Shown: positions 8,453-17,760 of the stretch, piece by piece
Layout: each line of letters opens with the position of its first letter
Position numbering within the stretch: the stretch's first letter is position 1
Origin: Promethearchaeota archaeon Loki_b32
GTDB lineage: Archaea > Asgardarchaeota > Lokiarchaeia > Sigyniarchaeales > SOKP01
Direction of reading: 5' to 3'
NCBI GenBank assembly: GCA_005223125.1
Contig: NJBH01000018.1
Coordinates: 1-64,000, forward strand
DNA length: 64,000 bases
The notes under the pieces: model-generated
Seen by the model: the letters and a program-made list of their open reading frames with translations, nothing else
Database searches by the model: none
What the model was told of the DNA's origin: nothing
Made by a program: the position numbers and the translations under genes

Positions 8453-9919
8453 TTGAGCCTACAAAAAGATGTTATAATTGGATTAGAAGTTCACATTCAA
8501 TTAACAAATCTTAAAACAAAACTCTTTTGTAGCTGTAGTAATGATTATCGTGGTACAGAGCCAAATTCCCATGTTTGCCCTATATGTATAGGATTACCAG
8601 GGTCCCTTCCAGTAGTAAATAAAAAAGCAATAGAATTTGCAACTCGAATAGCAATTGCGTTAAATTGTAAAATCAATAAATCTATGTATTTTTTTAGAAA
8701 GAATTATTTCTATGTAGATTTACCAAAAGGGTTCCAAATAAGTCAATATAACAGAGCAGGGGGAAGAGCTTTCGCAGATGGAGGGCAAATTACCTTAAAA
8801 TTAAATTCACATAAGAAAGATATAATTCTTAATCGGATACATTTAGAAGAAGACCCCGCCAGATTAGTACATAAAGGAAGTATAGCAACCTCACCTTATA
8901 CACTAGTAGACTATAATCGATCAGGAGTTACCTTGATAGAGATAGTGACAGAACCAGTGATAGGCTCACCCGAAGAAGCTCGTGAATTCTTAAAACAAGT
9001 AAAATCAATTGTTCAATATTCAGGAATTTCAAGTTTAGATCTTGAAGGTTCTGTAAGAGTGGATGCAAATATCTCGATTAAAGGTCATGAACGTAGTGAA
9101 GTTAAAAATATCAATAGTTTTAAAGAAGTAGAGAGAGCTTTAAGACATGAAATAGTAAGACAAAAGAATCAACTCAAGAGAGGAAAAGAATTAATACAAG
9201 AAACGAGACATTGGGATGATAAAAGAAGAATCACAATTTCCCTGCGAACTAAAGAGTTTGAAGCAGACTATCGCTATTTTCCTGAGCAAGATTTAGTTCC
9301 AATAGAAATTGATAATAATTTTATCCAAAAAGTTAAAGATGAATTACCCGAAATGCCAAGTGAGAGATCATTAAGACTTCGTAGAGATTACAATTTATCG
9401 GATTTTGATTCAGATAATCTAGTATTAGATAAAGATATTGCTGATTTTTACGAGGAAGGTGTAAATTCTGACGCTTTGTTCGGAACAAATGAATATAAGC
9501 AATATTGTAATTGGTTAATGAATGATGTTTCAAGAGTATTAAATGAACAAAACAAAACGATTAAAGATACTAAACTACACCCACATCAGATAGTCGACAT
9601 AATTAGACACATCAATGAAGGAAAAATAACAACCAAAATTGCTAAAAACATAATAGATGATATGATAGATGGTTTTTCAATTTCGGAGATTCTTGAAATG
9701 AAAGGTAAAAAAAGAATTTCTGATGAAAATCTCCTTGAGAAATTAGGTATTGAAGTTATAGAAGAAAATTCTAAGATTGTAAAAGATTGCCGTGTAAATC
9801 CAAAAGCAATAGAGGCGTTAATTGGAAGAGTAATGCAAAAAACTAAAGGACAAGCTGATCCCCATATTACTAGGACCATAATACTTGAACTTCTAAAAGA
9901 GAAAGGAATAACTGAGTGA
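8453..9919 (+). CDS. gatB: Aspartyl/glutamyl-tRNA amidotransferase subunit B
   Basis: A 488-residue GatB/GatE-family kinase subunit. It starts IGLEVHIQLTNLKTKLFCSC and has the zinc cysteines in FCSCSN...CPICIGLPGS (about residues 22-45), the DLPKGFQISQYN motif, and a YqeY-like helical tail ending in GRVMQKTKGQADP. It lacks the AspRS-type insert of GatE, so GatB is the better name. GatB activates and transamidates Asp-tRNAAsn or Glu-tRNAGln with ATP. The start is a TTG only 6 bases after gatA, so the two are co-transcribed. Confidence 0.93.
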   Translation: MSLQKDVIIGLEVHIQLTNLKTKLFCSCSNDYRGTEPNSHVCPICIGLPGSLPVVNKKAIEFATRIAIALNCKINKSMYFFRKNYFYVDLPKGFQISQYNRAGGRAFADGGQITLKLNSHKKDIILNRIHLEEDPARLVHKGSIATSPYTLVDYNRSGVTLIEIVTEPVIGSPEEAREFLKQVKSIVQYSGISSLDLEGSVRVDANISIKGHERSEVKNINSFKEVERALRHEIVRQKNQLKRGKELIQETRHWDDKRRITISLRTKEFEADYRYFPEQDLVPIEIDNNFIQKVKDELPEMPSERSLRLRRDYNLSDFDSDNLVLDKDIADFYEEGVNSDALFGTNEYKQYCNWLMNDVSRVLNEQNKTIKDTKLHPHQIVDIIRHINEGKITTKIAKNIIDDMIDGFSISEILEMKGKKRISDENLLEKLGIEVIEENSKIVKDCRVNPKAIEALIGRVMQKTKGQADPHITRTIILELLKEKGITE

Positions 9920-9948
9920 AATATTTTTAAAAAAAATAAATAAAAAAA

Positions 9949-10302
9949 TTATATCAATGAGCCCAATGCTGAACTCGCAGCATCTAATTTTAAGTTTATT
10001 ATACCTAATTTTGCTTCACGAGTGGTAATTATAGTCAAGATATTCCCCTTAATTTCGCTAAAAAGGATTTTTCCTTTTTCAGATTCTATAATTGCACTAT
10101 AAAATTGGCCTTGTTCTAGTTCTTTAGTTGCTCTCTGACTAGCCTTCAAGATTAATGTAACCATTGCTGCTACGGCTTCTGGATCAACCCAACCAGGTAA
10201 GGCACTTCCTTTTAATAATCCAAATTTCTCAATTAAGGCTGCCCCGTGAACTCCTTTTATACTCTTCAAACTATCGAGAATTCCAGTTATTCTTTCACTC
10301 AT
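9949..10302 (-). CDS. Roadblock/LC7 domain protein
   Basis: The 117 residues make one Roadblock/LC7 fold: an N-terminal helix (RITGILDSLKSIKGVHGAAL), a beta-beta-helix centre (GLLKGSALPGWVDPEAVAAM...LKASQRATKEL) and the closing strand pair with a C-terminal helix (AKLGIINLKLDAA). Such proteins form dimers and act as platforms or regulators for Ras-like GTPases, and they are expanded in Asgard archaea. It stands alone and converges with gatB, so its GTPase partner is not evident here. Confidence 0.85.
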   Translation of the reverse strand: MSERITGILDSLKSIKGVHGAALIEKFGLLKGSALPGWVDPEAVAAMVTLILKASQRATKELEQGQFYSAIIESEKGKILFSEIKGNILTIITTREAKLGIINLKLDAASSALGSLI

Positions 10303-10451
10303 TTAACTCAATTTACATTTATGTTATGAGAATGTTAATTCTTTAATTATTATGTAATTTTTAATTATATTTAAGTATAGGAATCTTGTTTAAAAAAGCT
10401 AATTTTTCCTAATTTGTAATTATAAAAATAATAAAATAAGAAAAGGATTTA

Positions 10452-11597
10452 ATGGAAAACATAATATTTAGAAATTATGAAGAAGGGGATGAGAGGCGAT
10501 TAGCAGATTTATTTAACACAGCTTTCCTACAAAATGGCAGTGGGTTTGTAAGAACTCCTAATAATTGGATCTGGAGATATGTTGATTCTCCGGGATTTGA
10601 ACCAGAGATGTGTCAAATTGCTGAAGATATCGATAAAAAGAAGATTGTAGGTGCTGTAATTGTTAATTTAATAGAAACGGTACCTATTAGTCAGAACACC
10701 TATTTAATGGGTGATGTTAATGATGTATCAACTCTTCCAGATTGCACAAATAGGGGAATAGCAACAAAATTAATGGAAATGTCAATTGAATATATGAAAC
10801 AGAAAAAATGCGATTTTTCAATACTTTCTGCAGGATTTAAGGGTTTTGCGAGAAAAAAGATTTATCAAAGATTAGGGTATTTTGATGTTGATCTTGGAGC
10901 TCATTTTATACAATTTCCAAACATAATACAACTTATTAAGAATGTTTATGCGCTTGCTCTTTTTTTTCCGGTTTTTTTTGCTTTTTCATATATACCTAGA
11001 TTTTTAAATAGAATAAAAATGAAATTTTATCGCGTTTTTAAAGAATTTTCATATGAAATTAATCACAATAAGAAACACTTTGAATACATGAATGCAATAA
11101 ATAAGATCAATCCAAAGTATTATGAGGGATATCCAAGATATAATAAAAGAAAATTTTCATGGGCAAGAATAAAAGTTCCAGCGGCGCAGCAAAAACCAAC
11201 TTATATAATTATTAGAAAAAAGGGAAAGATAATAGGAGGTTCTGTACTCACCCAACAGAATATTTATTCTTTTAAATTTAGTATAAAGATAAGAATAGGA
11301 GTAATCCATGAAATATTTCTGGAGAAAAATATATATGATAATTCTAAAAATCTGGTTCTTGGATATATTTATCTATTAGACAAAATTATGAAAGCTGCAA
11401 CACGAAGATCTTTAGCTGTTTTAATGTATGTATCACCTTTAAAAGATAAAGATTTAAATAGAGCGTTTAATGGGATGAATTTCTTAAAAATCAAGGCTAA
11501 TGTAACGATGATTAAAGAATTGAAAGCAAATTTAAAATTCCCTCAAATTAAACTACCACTATTTGTTGGAACTTATGTGACTCTAGGCTTTCCTTAG
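10452..11597 (+). CDS. GNAT-family N-acetyltransferase
   Basis: The 381-residue protein opens with a GNAT fold (IIFRNYEEGDERRLADLFNTAF). The acetyl-CoA loop is probably LPDCTNRGIATKLMEMSIEY (about residues 95-115), followed by FARKKIYQRLGYF, the usual helix-turn near the acyl-CoA end. The remaining ~230 residues look like a second, degenerate GNAT-like domain, as in Eis-type proteins. It probably acetylates an amine on a small molecule or protein. The substrate cannot be told. Confidence 0.75.
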   Translation: MENIIFRNYEEGDERRLADLFNTAFLQNGSGFVRTPNNWIWRYVDSPGFEPEMCQIAEDIDKKKIVGAVIVNLIETVPISQNTYLMGDVNDVSTLPDCTNRGIATKLMEMSIEYMKQKKCDFSILSAGFKGFARKKIYQRLGYFDVDLGAHFIQFPNIIQLIKNVYALALFFPVFFAFSYIPRFLNRIKMKFYRVFKEFSYEINHNKKHFEYMNAINKINPKYYEGYPRYNKRKFSWARIKVPAAQQKPTYIIIRKKGKIIGGSVLTQQNIYSFKFSIKIRIGVIHEIFLEKNIYDNSKNLVLGYIYLLDKIMKAATRRSLAVLMYVSPLKDKDLNRAFNGMNFLKIKANVTMIKELKANLKFPQIKLPLFVGTYVTLGFP

Positions 11598-11682
11598 AAA
11601 GACATAAACATAAATATTTTAGTTTTAACATTTATTCTAACTAAGATTCATCTAAAATATTATCAGTATAGGAGTGGATTTT

Positions 11683-11745
11683 ATGGGAAAAGAAGTAGAT
11701 AAAGCCATAACAAAAGGGAAAGACATACCAGATGCTAACAAATAA
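11683..11745 (+). CDS. Possible 20-residue peptide
   Basis: A GGAG ribosome site lies 8 bases before an ATG that opens a Lys/Asp-rich 20-codon frame (MGKEVDKAITKGKDIPDANK). The site and spacing are good, but the peptide is too short to judge and could be the surviving 5' end of a lost gene. Confidence 0.2.
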   Translation: MGKEVDKAITKGKDIPDANK

Positions 11746-11813
11746 CTAAAATAATAGCAACTTTCTTATATTATAGTTTTTTTATTATCTAAATTTATGA
11801 AACGAAAAATTAA

Positions 11814-12317
11814 GTGATAAAAATTTCATATTATCTCACAAATTTGGTTAATAAAGCAAGAGAGCAGAATATTTACGCTGGTATTACAATTTCCGTTTTA
11901 ATTACAGTTATTTCTTATATAATTATTTCTCTTATATCTTTAAGTGTAGGGTTTGCTATTTTATTTCTACGCTTTTTCCTTTTTGCTGATCCGGAATATA
12001 TATTAGGAACTCTTTTTGGTGTGATTTTTTTTTTAAAAAATCGACGCCCAGATCAATCAATCTTAAAATATGGTGTAGTTGTAGGAATTGTAGGAGGAAT
12101 AATATCTTCATTTTTTATTAGTTTATACCAGTGGATTTTGCTTTTCTATTTTTCCGTTTTCATCGCATATCTTGTAACTACACTTATTACTGGAGTATTT
12201 ATTGGTTTATTGATTGGAGCAATTTTGAGTGCTTATTTCATGTATAAAGAAGTAAAAGGAGAGGGAAAAGAAGAGTATTATGATGATGAGTTCTTTAAAG
12301 ATTTAATAGAAGAATAA
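11814..12317 (+). CDS. Small multi-pass membrane protein
   Basis: A 167-residue protein with about four membrane segments (residues 20-45, 48-68, 80-105, 108-140), glycine-rich in the third and fourth, and an acidic cytoplasmic tail (EGKEEYYDDEFFKDLIEE). It starts at a GTG. The pattern resembles small archaeal membrane proteins of unknown role, and no family could be assigned. Confidence 0.55.
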   Translation: MIKISYYLTNLVNKAREQNIYAGITISVLITVISYIIISLISLSVGFAILFLRFFLFADPEYILGTLFGVIFFLKNRRPDQSILKYGVVVGIVGGIISSFFISLYQWILLFYFSVFIAYLVTTLITGVFIGLLIGAILSAYFMYKEVKGEGKEEYYDDEFFKDLIEE

Positions 12318-12483
12318 TTTCTATTGAATTCTACTATTTTATTTTTTTAAATAATTTAAGGTTAATCTAATTCCTTGTTATTGAAAATAAATGTATCACA
12401 CTCAATAATTGGACTATAAAAGAAATTAATTCAATCTTATTCTCATTTTAATTAAGAATGAAATTAATTTTGAGTTTAAAAAA

Positions 12484-12777
12484 ATGAGTAAAGCAATTTT
12501 TTGGCAGTATAATGAGTTTGTTCAATCAAGAAAAGAAAAGATAGTTAATATGCTTATAAGTGAGATAATATTTTTAAAAACACGTGTTAAAAGAGCAAAC
12601 AATAAGGATGAGATCTCTTATCTTAAAAATGCTTTAGACAAATTAGATTATCTCTTAAATCAGTTAAAAAACAATAGCTCTGATATGCCTGAAGGAGATT
12701 TCGACAAAATAATTATGATTATTTATAAAATTTTTAAAGAAATTGCTGATAATTTTGAGGGAGAAATTAGAGACTAA
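12484..12777 (+). CDS. Small helical protein, unknown function
   Basis: A 97-residue, mostly alpha-helical soluble protein (FWQYNEFVQSRKEKIVNML; later YLKNALDKLDYLLNQLK). No motif or family was recognised. It starts at an ATG after an A-rich leader without a clear ribosome site. It is single, between two intergenic regions. Confidence 0.5.
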   Translation: MSKAIFWQYNEFVQSRKEKIVNMLISEIIFLKTRVKRANNKDEISYLKNALDKLDYLLNQLKNNSSDMPEGDFDKIIMIIYKIFKEIADNFEGEIRD

Positions 12778-12934
12778 GATAATTTTACAATTTTTATGCT
12801 CTTAATGTTAAAAGAGTGGCATTTACTCTCTGTACATCTCCCTTTTATCCTTTAAAAGTAGACTGATTAATGTATTATTAAAGATCTTTAATTCTATAAA
12901 TTAAAAAAAGAGAAAAAAAATAATTATATATAAA

Positions 12935-13876
12935 TTACATCTTTACCATATCGCCTAATATGGCAAATAAATTTTCTTTTTTAGGTGCTCCTTTCATTAA
13001 TTCTTTAATCCTTTCGGATATTTGTTGTGGTGTAAATGATTTATGATCATTCGTAATTTGATTAACAGTATGCCATCCTTGGAATAACATTAATCGATCA
13101 CCTACTACTCTAAACACCTCTCCGGTGATTTTTACAGCTTTATCTGATGCTAAAAATACTACCATCGGTGCGACATTTGAAGGATCAAACACATCCATAC
13201 CTGTTTCATCGAGTTTTTTCATAAACTCTGCTGTTCGTGGAGTAGCATCTACAGTTAGACGAGTACGTGCTAATGGAACAATACAATTAACTGTAGCATA
13301 TTTTTTTAATTCCGCTGAAGCATTAATTGTAAAAGCAGCAATACCTGCTTTTGCTGCTCCATAATTAGTTTGCCCTACATTTCCAGTTAAACCCGCGTCA
13401 GACGCTGTATTAATAACTCTTCCAAAATTTCCTAAAGATTCATCAGCTTTTACAGTGTTCCTAAAATAAGCAGCTGCATGGCGTGTCATATTGAAAGTAC
13501 CTTTCAAATGTACTGCAATTACATCGTCAAATTCTTGTTCTGTCATATTGAAAAGCATTCTATCTCGGAGGATACCTGCGTTATTTACAAGAATATCCAA
13601 TTTTCCAAATTCAGAAACTGCTTGATCGATCATGGCTTTTGCTTTATTAAAATCTGTAACAGAATCATAATTAGCTACAGCTTTAACTCCCAATTTTTTA
13701 CATTCTTCTGCCACTTCATCAGCAACCTTTGTTTCAGCACCACTACCATCAAATCCCGCGCCTAGATCATTAATAACTAAATTACAGCCTTCTTTCGCCA
13801 GTGCCAAAGCTTCTTCACGTCCTAAGCCACGTCCAGCACCAGTAACTATAGCTACTTTTCCATCTAACATTCCCAT
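12935..13876 (-). CDS. Short-chain dehydrogenase, 3-hydroxyacyl-CoA dehydrogenase type
   Basis: The 313-residue SDR has the NAD(P) motif TGAGRGLG (residues 12-19), the NNAG motif (about 103), Ser in NTASDAG and YGAAK (about 165-185) forming the Ser-Tyr-Lys triad. The long loop after the first strand ([11 protein letters not shown]) and the C-terminal extension resemble the dehydrogenase part of peroxisomal multifunctional enzyme 2 and its archaeal relatives, which oxidise (3R)-hydroxyacyl-CoA in beta-oxidation. A FabG-like reductase role is the alternative. It is unlinked to the crotonase at 17761-18552 but could act in the same pathway. Confidence 0.8.
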   Translation of the reverse strand: MGMLDGKVAIVTGAGRGLGREEALALAKEGCNLVINDLGAGFDGSGAETKVADEVAEECKKLGVKAVANYDSVTDFNKAKAMIDQAVSEFGKLDILVNNAGILRDRMLFNMTEQEFDDVIAVHLKGTFNMTRHAAAYFRNTVKADESLGNFGRVINTASDAGLTGNVGQTNYGAAKAGIAAFTINASAELKKYATVNCIVPLARTRLTVDATPRTAEFMKKLDETGMDVFDPSNVAPMVVFLASDKAVKITGEVFRVVGDRLMLFQGWHTVNQITNDHKSFTPQQISERIKELMKGAPKKENLFAILGDMVKM

Positions 13877-14029
13877 AATATTTTTCCCTTTACTAATTTT
13901 ATACTTTTTTTATACTAAATTTATTGTTCTAAATAATATGTACTAATAAAAAATTATTTCTAAAATTAAGGATTTTTATATTCATTCTTTTTTGCTGAAA
14001 ATATCATATTATTTACAATTGAAGAGATA

Positions 14030-14527
14030 ATGAATTTACAGACACATATCTTAACTGGTATATTAATTCAGATCTTTTGCTTTAGGGTTTTTATTCTTCC
14101 ATTTGACATTGTATTTACTATCTTGTTCGCGTTTTTATCTCATTTCATCATTGATGCATTTGTTCTTATTACTTATCATACCTCTGAACCCCAAAAAGGA
14201 GATTTATTCTGGATTTCATGGCAAATCATTTCTTACGGTTCTGGTACAATTCTTATATTATTTTTTCTTCCATATGCATTAGGAATGTTATTTGCAAATT
14301 TAATAGATATTATTGATTGGCTTATTTTAAGACAAATTCATAGAATAAAATTAAAAACTGAAAAACTTGATTGGACTAAGAACTATTTCTTTCATAATTT
14401 TGTTGCTAAAATAAGAAAATATACCCTTTTTTGGCTTCCTAATTGGAACTATAACAAAAAGGGTATAATACCAGAAATAATAATCAACATTATTTTGATC
14501 ATTGGAGTAATTCTTCTAAGGATTTGA
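14030..14527 (+). CDS. Membrane protein, possible membrane-bound hydrolase-like family
   Basis: A 165-residue protein with four or five hydrophobic segments. The N-terminal THILTGILIQ followed by SHFIIDAFVLITYH places His and Asp residues in the membrane boundary as in the DUF457/YdjM-like membrane-bound metal-dependent hydrolases, but the match is partial. The last 29 bases overlap the end of the amber-interrupted DUF123 gene on the other strand. Function not known. Confidence 0.5.
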   Translation: MNLQTHILTGILIQIFCFRVFILPFDIVFTILFAFLSHFIIDAFVLITYHTSEPQKGDLFWISWQIISYGSGTILILFFLPYALGMLFANLIDIIDWLILRQIHRIKLKTEKLDWTKNYFFHNFVAKIRKYTLFWLPNWNYNKKGIIPEIIINIILIIGVILLRI

Positions 14528-14903
14528 AATTTTTAAAATAGAGCAGATGGCTCTTACATTTGCAATCTGATGACCCCAAGTTACTTATGTAATCATCTGA
14601 TACGCTTAATAATTCATTTGCAATTAAGCATTCTAAATTCTGAAGGGAAGGAATTAAGTAAATGCACTATATAGAAGCATTCTTGTCGTTAAGTAAATAA
14701 TCAATATGCCAATGAATTTTTTTATTTTTTGAGGAAGATGTATGTCTTTTTACTCTATTGATTAATGTGGTTGCTCCCGAATGTCCCATGGCTGATCCTA
14801 CATATAAATAAAAACCTTTTTTAAATGTTATTTTACCAAGAGCGCCAATTATGAGATCAACATTTCTCTGTACAAAAACAACTAAAATATAAGAACCTTT
14901 CAT
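14499..14903 (-). pseudogene. DUF123 (GIY-YIG-like) protein interrupted by one in-frame TAG
   Basis: The first 78 codons give the N-terminal part of DUF123 (MKGSYILVV, KGFYLYVGSAMG, RVKRH, IHWHIDYLL). A TAG at 14667-14669 stops translation, but the same frame continues for 55 more codons with the family's C-terminal signature (LECLIANEL, then GSSDCKCKSHLLYF) to a TGA at 14499-14501. Restored length is 134 residues, normal for the family. DUF123 is a GIY-YIG-related domain also found fused to endonuclease III. Start follows the upstream stop directly (TAAATG), so it is translationally coupled to the zinc protein. One point mutation, a sequencing error or amber readthrough would explain it. Confidence 0.8.
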
Positions 14904-15077
14904 TTATTTACATTTCTTCTTATGATCATGGTAACAGCCATCACATAGATATTTTCTGCATTTTTTACAAATATTAGCACACTCATCACATATTTGATTA
15001 AAACAATCCATACATTCATATAATTCTGTGGATGTATTTTCTCCACAATTCCTACATAGAACTTCTTCTTCACTCAT
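14904..15077 (-). CDS. 57-residue cysteine-rich zinc-binding protein
   Basis: A short frame gives MSEEEVLCRNCGENTSTELY followed by repeated Cys pairs (CMDC, CDEC, CKKC, CDGC) and a HDHKKKC end, a double zinc-binding pattern like B-box or FYVE-type small fingers. Its TAA is directly followed by the ATG of the DUF123 gene, so the two form a tight operon. Ten cysteines and two histidines could hold two or three zinc ions. It may bind protein or nucleic acid. Function unknown. Confidence 0.7.
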   Translation of the reverse strand: MSEEEVLCRNCGENTSTELYECMDCFNQICDECANICKKCRKYLCDGCYHDHKKKCK

Positions 15078-15260
15078 ATTAACAGCTTTAGTTTTTCATT
15101 GTTAGTTATACTGAATAAATTATCTATCATAAAAACCTCTTTTATTATTCGATAAATAACCTTTTGCTTAACTTCTTCTATTTAATTATGTCATAACTAA
15201 AACTTTTTTATAACTCTTTAATTCAATATCAATAAGTAGTTTAGAGAGCGCTCGTGATTT

Positions 15261-17009
15261 ATGGGAATTACACCAGATAAAGAAAAGCTACAAATTGAAT
15301 TTGAAAGAGATCGCAAATTTTTTGAACGAGAAGGTAGTTCACGCGTAATCACTTCTGGCTCTCTCTATATGTTTTTCTCATTAATTAATGCGGGATGTAT
15401 CTGGATTTTTATTATTTTGGGGACACGTTCTGATCTATTATTATATTTTGGTTTAACGACTGCGATAAATGGGATAATAAGCTTAATTGGAATTGGAATT
15501 TCTCGATATTTCATAGCAGAAATTAAAGCTGCATTTATAATAAATGAAGAGCTTGGACGCATCAAAGCTACAACATATTCTAAGTTATTATTCTTAATTG
15601 GATTAGGATTGGGATCAGCGATGATTGCTACTCCTTTTATTTTTGGGTTTTTTCTGACTAATCTATTGCTTAGAGAATGCATATTCGCTTCTGGTTTTTC
15701 TTCGTTTTTAATATATGGTACTTTTGTATTTCAGATTGGATTAGAGATTAAAAATAGGTATGACATCATTGCTTTCACCACAATTTTTAACGGTATTTTT
15801 ATCCTACTTTTCGCGTTTATTTTTATTTCTTATAGCTTAAATCCATTTTGGTTTGCGTTTTATCCATTTTTCAATATCATCACATTAATACTCTTAATAT
15901 ACTACTTTAAACGGCTAGCTCCTTATTCAATTATTGAGATTTTTAAAGCAAGTTTGAGATCTCGGAATATGAGAAAGAGAGTTTCTCCTGAGATTAAAGA
16001 TTTTATTGAAAATCATCAAGTTCTGATATATCTGAAAAATTCTCTATATTCTATGATGACAAATATTCAGAATTCAAAATTTTTTGAAGATATTTTATTC
16101 TTTATAGCGGCAATTTATTTAGCAATTTTTACTGACACTTCCTATCAAAATTTTGGTTTGAGTTTATTAACTGTTTTGATGGCTTATGGTGCGGTAAAAT
16201 CAGTGATTCTCTACTACTCTGCTCCATTGAATATTGAAATTGCTGAAGCATGTGTTAAAGAGTGTCATGAAACAGTAGAAGAGTCGATAAATGCATCTAC
16301 ACGAATCTCAAGTATTTTAGCGTTAGGTTTTTTAACCGCAATGATAGCACTTTCAAGTGAATTACTATTTTATTTGCATCGTGATTTATTTATAGAAGGA
16401 ACAATTTTTAATTCAAATTTGTTTCTTATGGCACAAATCCTATTTATTCTTATTATTACAGGACAATTTATTTATGGGTATTCAACGCTATTTGGGAATG
16501 CTTTAATTGGATCGGGAAATCCTGATTTAGCAGCAAAAGGTTTTGGGATTACATTAATAATTATAGCAGTAACATCTCCACTTTTTATTTACTTTTATGG
16601 AATTGTAGGTATCGGAATTGTTATGTTAACATCTTCACTCTTTTTACTTCCTTATATTTTAATTCAACTTAAACGAAAATTAAACATTAACTATAGATTC
16701 AAATTATATAGGTTATTCCCGAATTTAGTGATTCTTTTCATAATTCTGTGGATGATTCCTTTTAATAGCGCAATAAGTTTACTTATTGGGATAATTATTA
16801 GTGCTACTATTTACCTATTTTTAAATCCTTTTTTTGGAGTATCAGTTCCAGAAGATCTCCAAATGATTAATGACTTATTCAACACCTTAAAACTAAAAAT
16901 TTTAGGGAATATCATAGTAAATACAATGAAAAATACGTATAATATTAGCCCTTTAAATAAAGATAAAATAATCCTTGAAGAAAATAAGCTTATTTTAGTA
17001 AAGAAGTAA
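15261..17009 (+). CDS. MOP-superfamily flippase-like membrane protein
   Basis: The 582-residue protein has about 12-14 membrane segments spread over its length, with a long cytoplasmic stretch in the middle (about residues 225-260). Size, segment number and the short polar linker fit polysaccharide exporters/flippases of the MOP superfamily (Wzx/MurJ-like), which move lipid-linked sugars across the membrane. No single diagnostic motif was seen, so the assignment rests on overall pattern. It is convergent with the next gene, with 4 bases between stops. Confidence 0.5.
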   Translation: MGITPDKEKLQIEFERDRKFFEREGSSRVITSGSLYMFFSLINAGCIWIFIILGTRSDLLLYFGLTTAINGIISLIGIGISRYFIAEIKAAFIINEELGRIKATTYSKLLFLIGLGLGSAMIATPFIFGFFLTNLLLRECIFASGFSSFLIYGTFVFQIGLEIKNRYDIIAFTTIFNGIFILLFAFIFISYSLNPFWFAFYPFFNIITLILLIYYFKRLAPYSIIEIFKASLRSRNMRKRVSPEIKDFIENHQVLIYLKNSLYSMMTNIQNSKFFEDILFFIAAIYLAIFTDTSYQNFGLSLLTVLMAYGAVKSVILYYSAPLNIEIAEACVKECHETVEESINASTRISSILALGFLTAMIALSSELLFYLHRDLFIEGTIFNSNLFLMAQILFILIITGQFIYGYSTLFGNALIGSGNPDLAAKGFGITLIIIAVTSPLFIYFYGIVGIGIVMLTSSLFLLPYILIQLKRKLNINYRFKLYRLFPNLVILFIILWMIPFNSAISLLIGIIISATIYLFLNPFFGVSVPEDLQMINDLFNTLKLKILGNIIVNTMKNTYNISPLNKDKIILEENKLILVKK

Positions 17010-17013
17010 AAAA

Positions 17014-17514
17014 CTACTTATTTTTAACAAGTGTATTTCGGATTATTAAAACGATCAATATTACTTGTAGGAATATTAATGAATATAACATAATATCGAG
17101 AAATAAACTTGCGTGTAGATCAATTCCTAACCAACTTACAATCCAACTAGAAGGATCTCCATTATTATACATTAAACCGCTCGTAACAGCTAAGTATAAA
17201 ATATGAAATCCTAATGATAATACAATAACAGATATCCCTAATATTATTTGGATATACAGACTTTTTCCGATTTTTGGGAATTCTAAAACAGGATTTAGAA
17301 GATCTTTTTCGAATAATGAATTTTGGAATTCCTCCTTGTTGTTATCTACAACTATATCTTTTAATATGCTATTTTCTTGCTTAAGTTTATAGTTCTCTGT
17401 CTTTAATTCATTATATTTTATTTGTAAATCGATATAACCTATATCTAATTGTTCTAATCTGCCACTATTTATTTCAAGTTCCGAATTCTCCTTACTTAAC
17501 CCTGTATTACTCAT
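17014..17514 (-). CDS. Coiled-coil protein with two membrane segments
   Basis: 166 residues: an N-terminal coiled coil (residues about 15-60, YIDLQIKYNELKTENYKLKQ), a linker, then two membrane segments (about 85-112 and 138-160) and a short basic end. This layout suggests a membrane-anchored cytoplasmic coiled coil. No family was recognised. Confidence 0.55.
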   Translation of the reverse strand: MSNTGLSKENSELEINSGRLEQLDIGYIDLQIKYNELKTENYKLKQENSILKDIVVDNNKEEFQNSLFEKDLLNPVLEFPKIGKSLYIQIILGISVIVLSLGFHILYLAVTSGLMYNNGDPSSWIVSWLGIDLHASLFLDIMLYSLIFLQVILIVLIIRNTLVKNK

Positions 17515-17760
17515 AATTATTAACTATAATATTATTTAGATTGAGAGATTATTAAGTGTAGAAAACCCTAATTTTATCCCAATTATCTTATATTACACAT
17601 AGTTAATCTAATTTTTTATATTAAATAATTAGTAAAATCTTACTTTTTCGTTCTAATAATACAAATAAATTATAGAAAATTTATCTGAAATAAGGAGAAT
17701 TTTATTATATCTAGTTTAAATGGAGATAAAAATAAAATTTAAAATGAAAAATTTCTATAC

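Noticed and set aside
14667-14669. Genome-wide reassignment of TAG
   Set aside because: Several intact genes end in TAG followed by non-homologous sequence, so TAG works as a stop in general.
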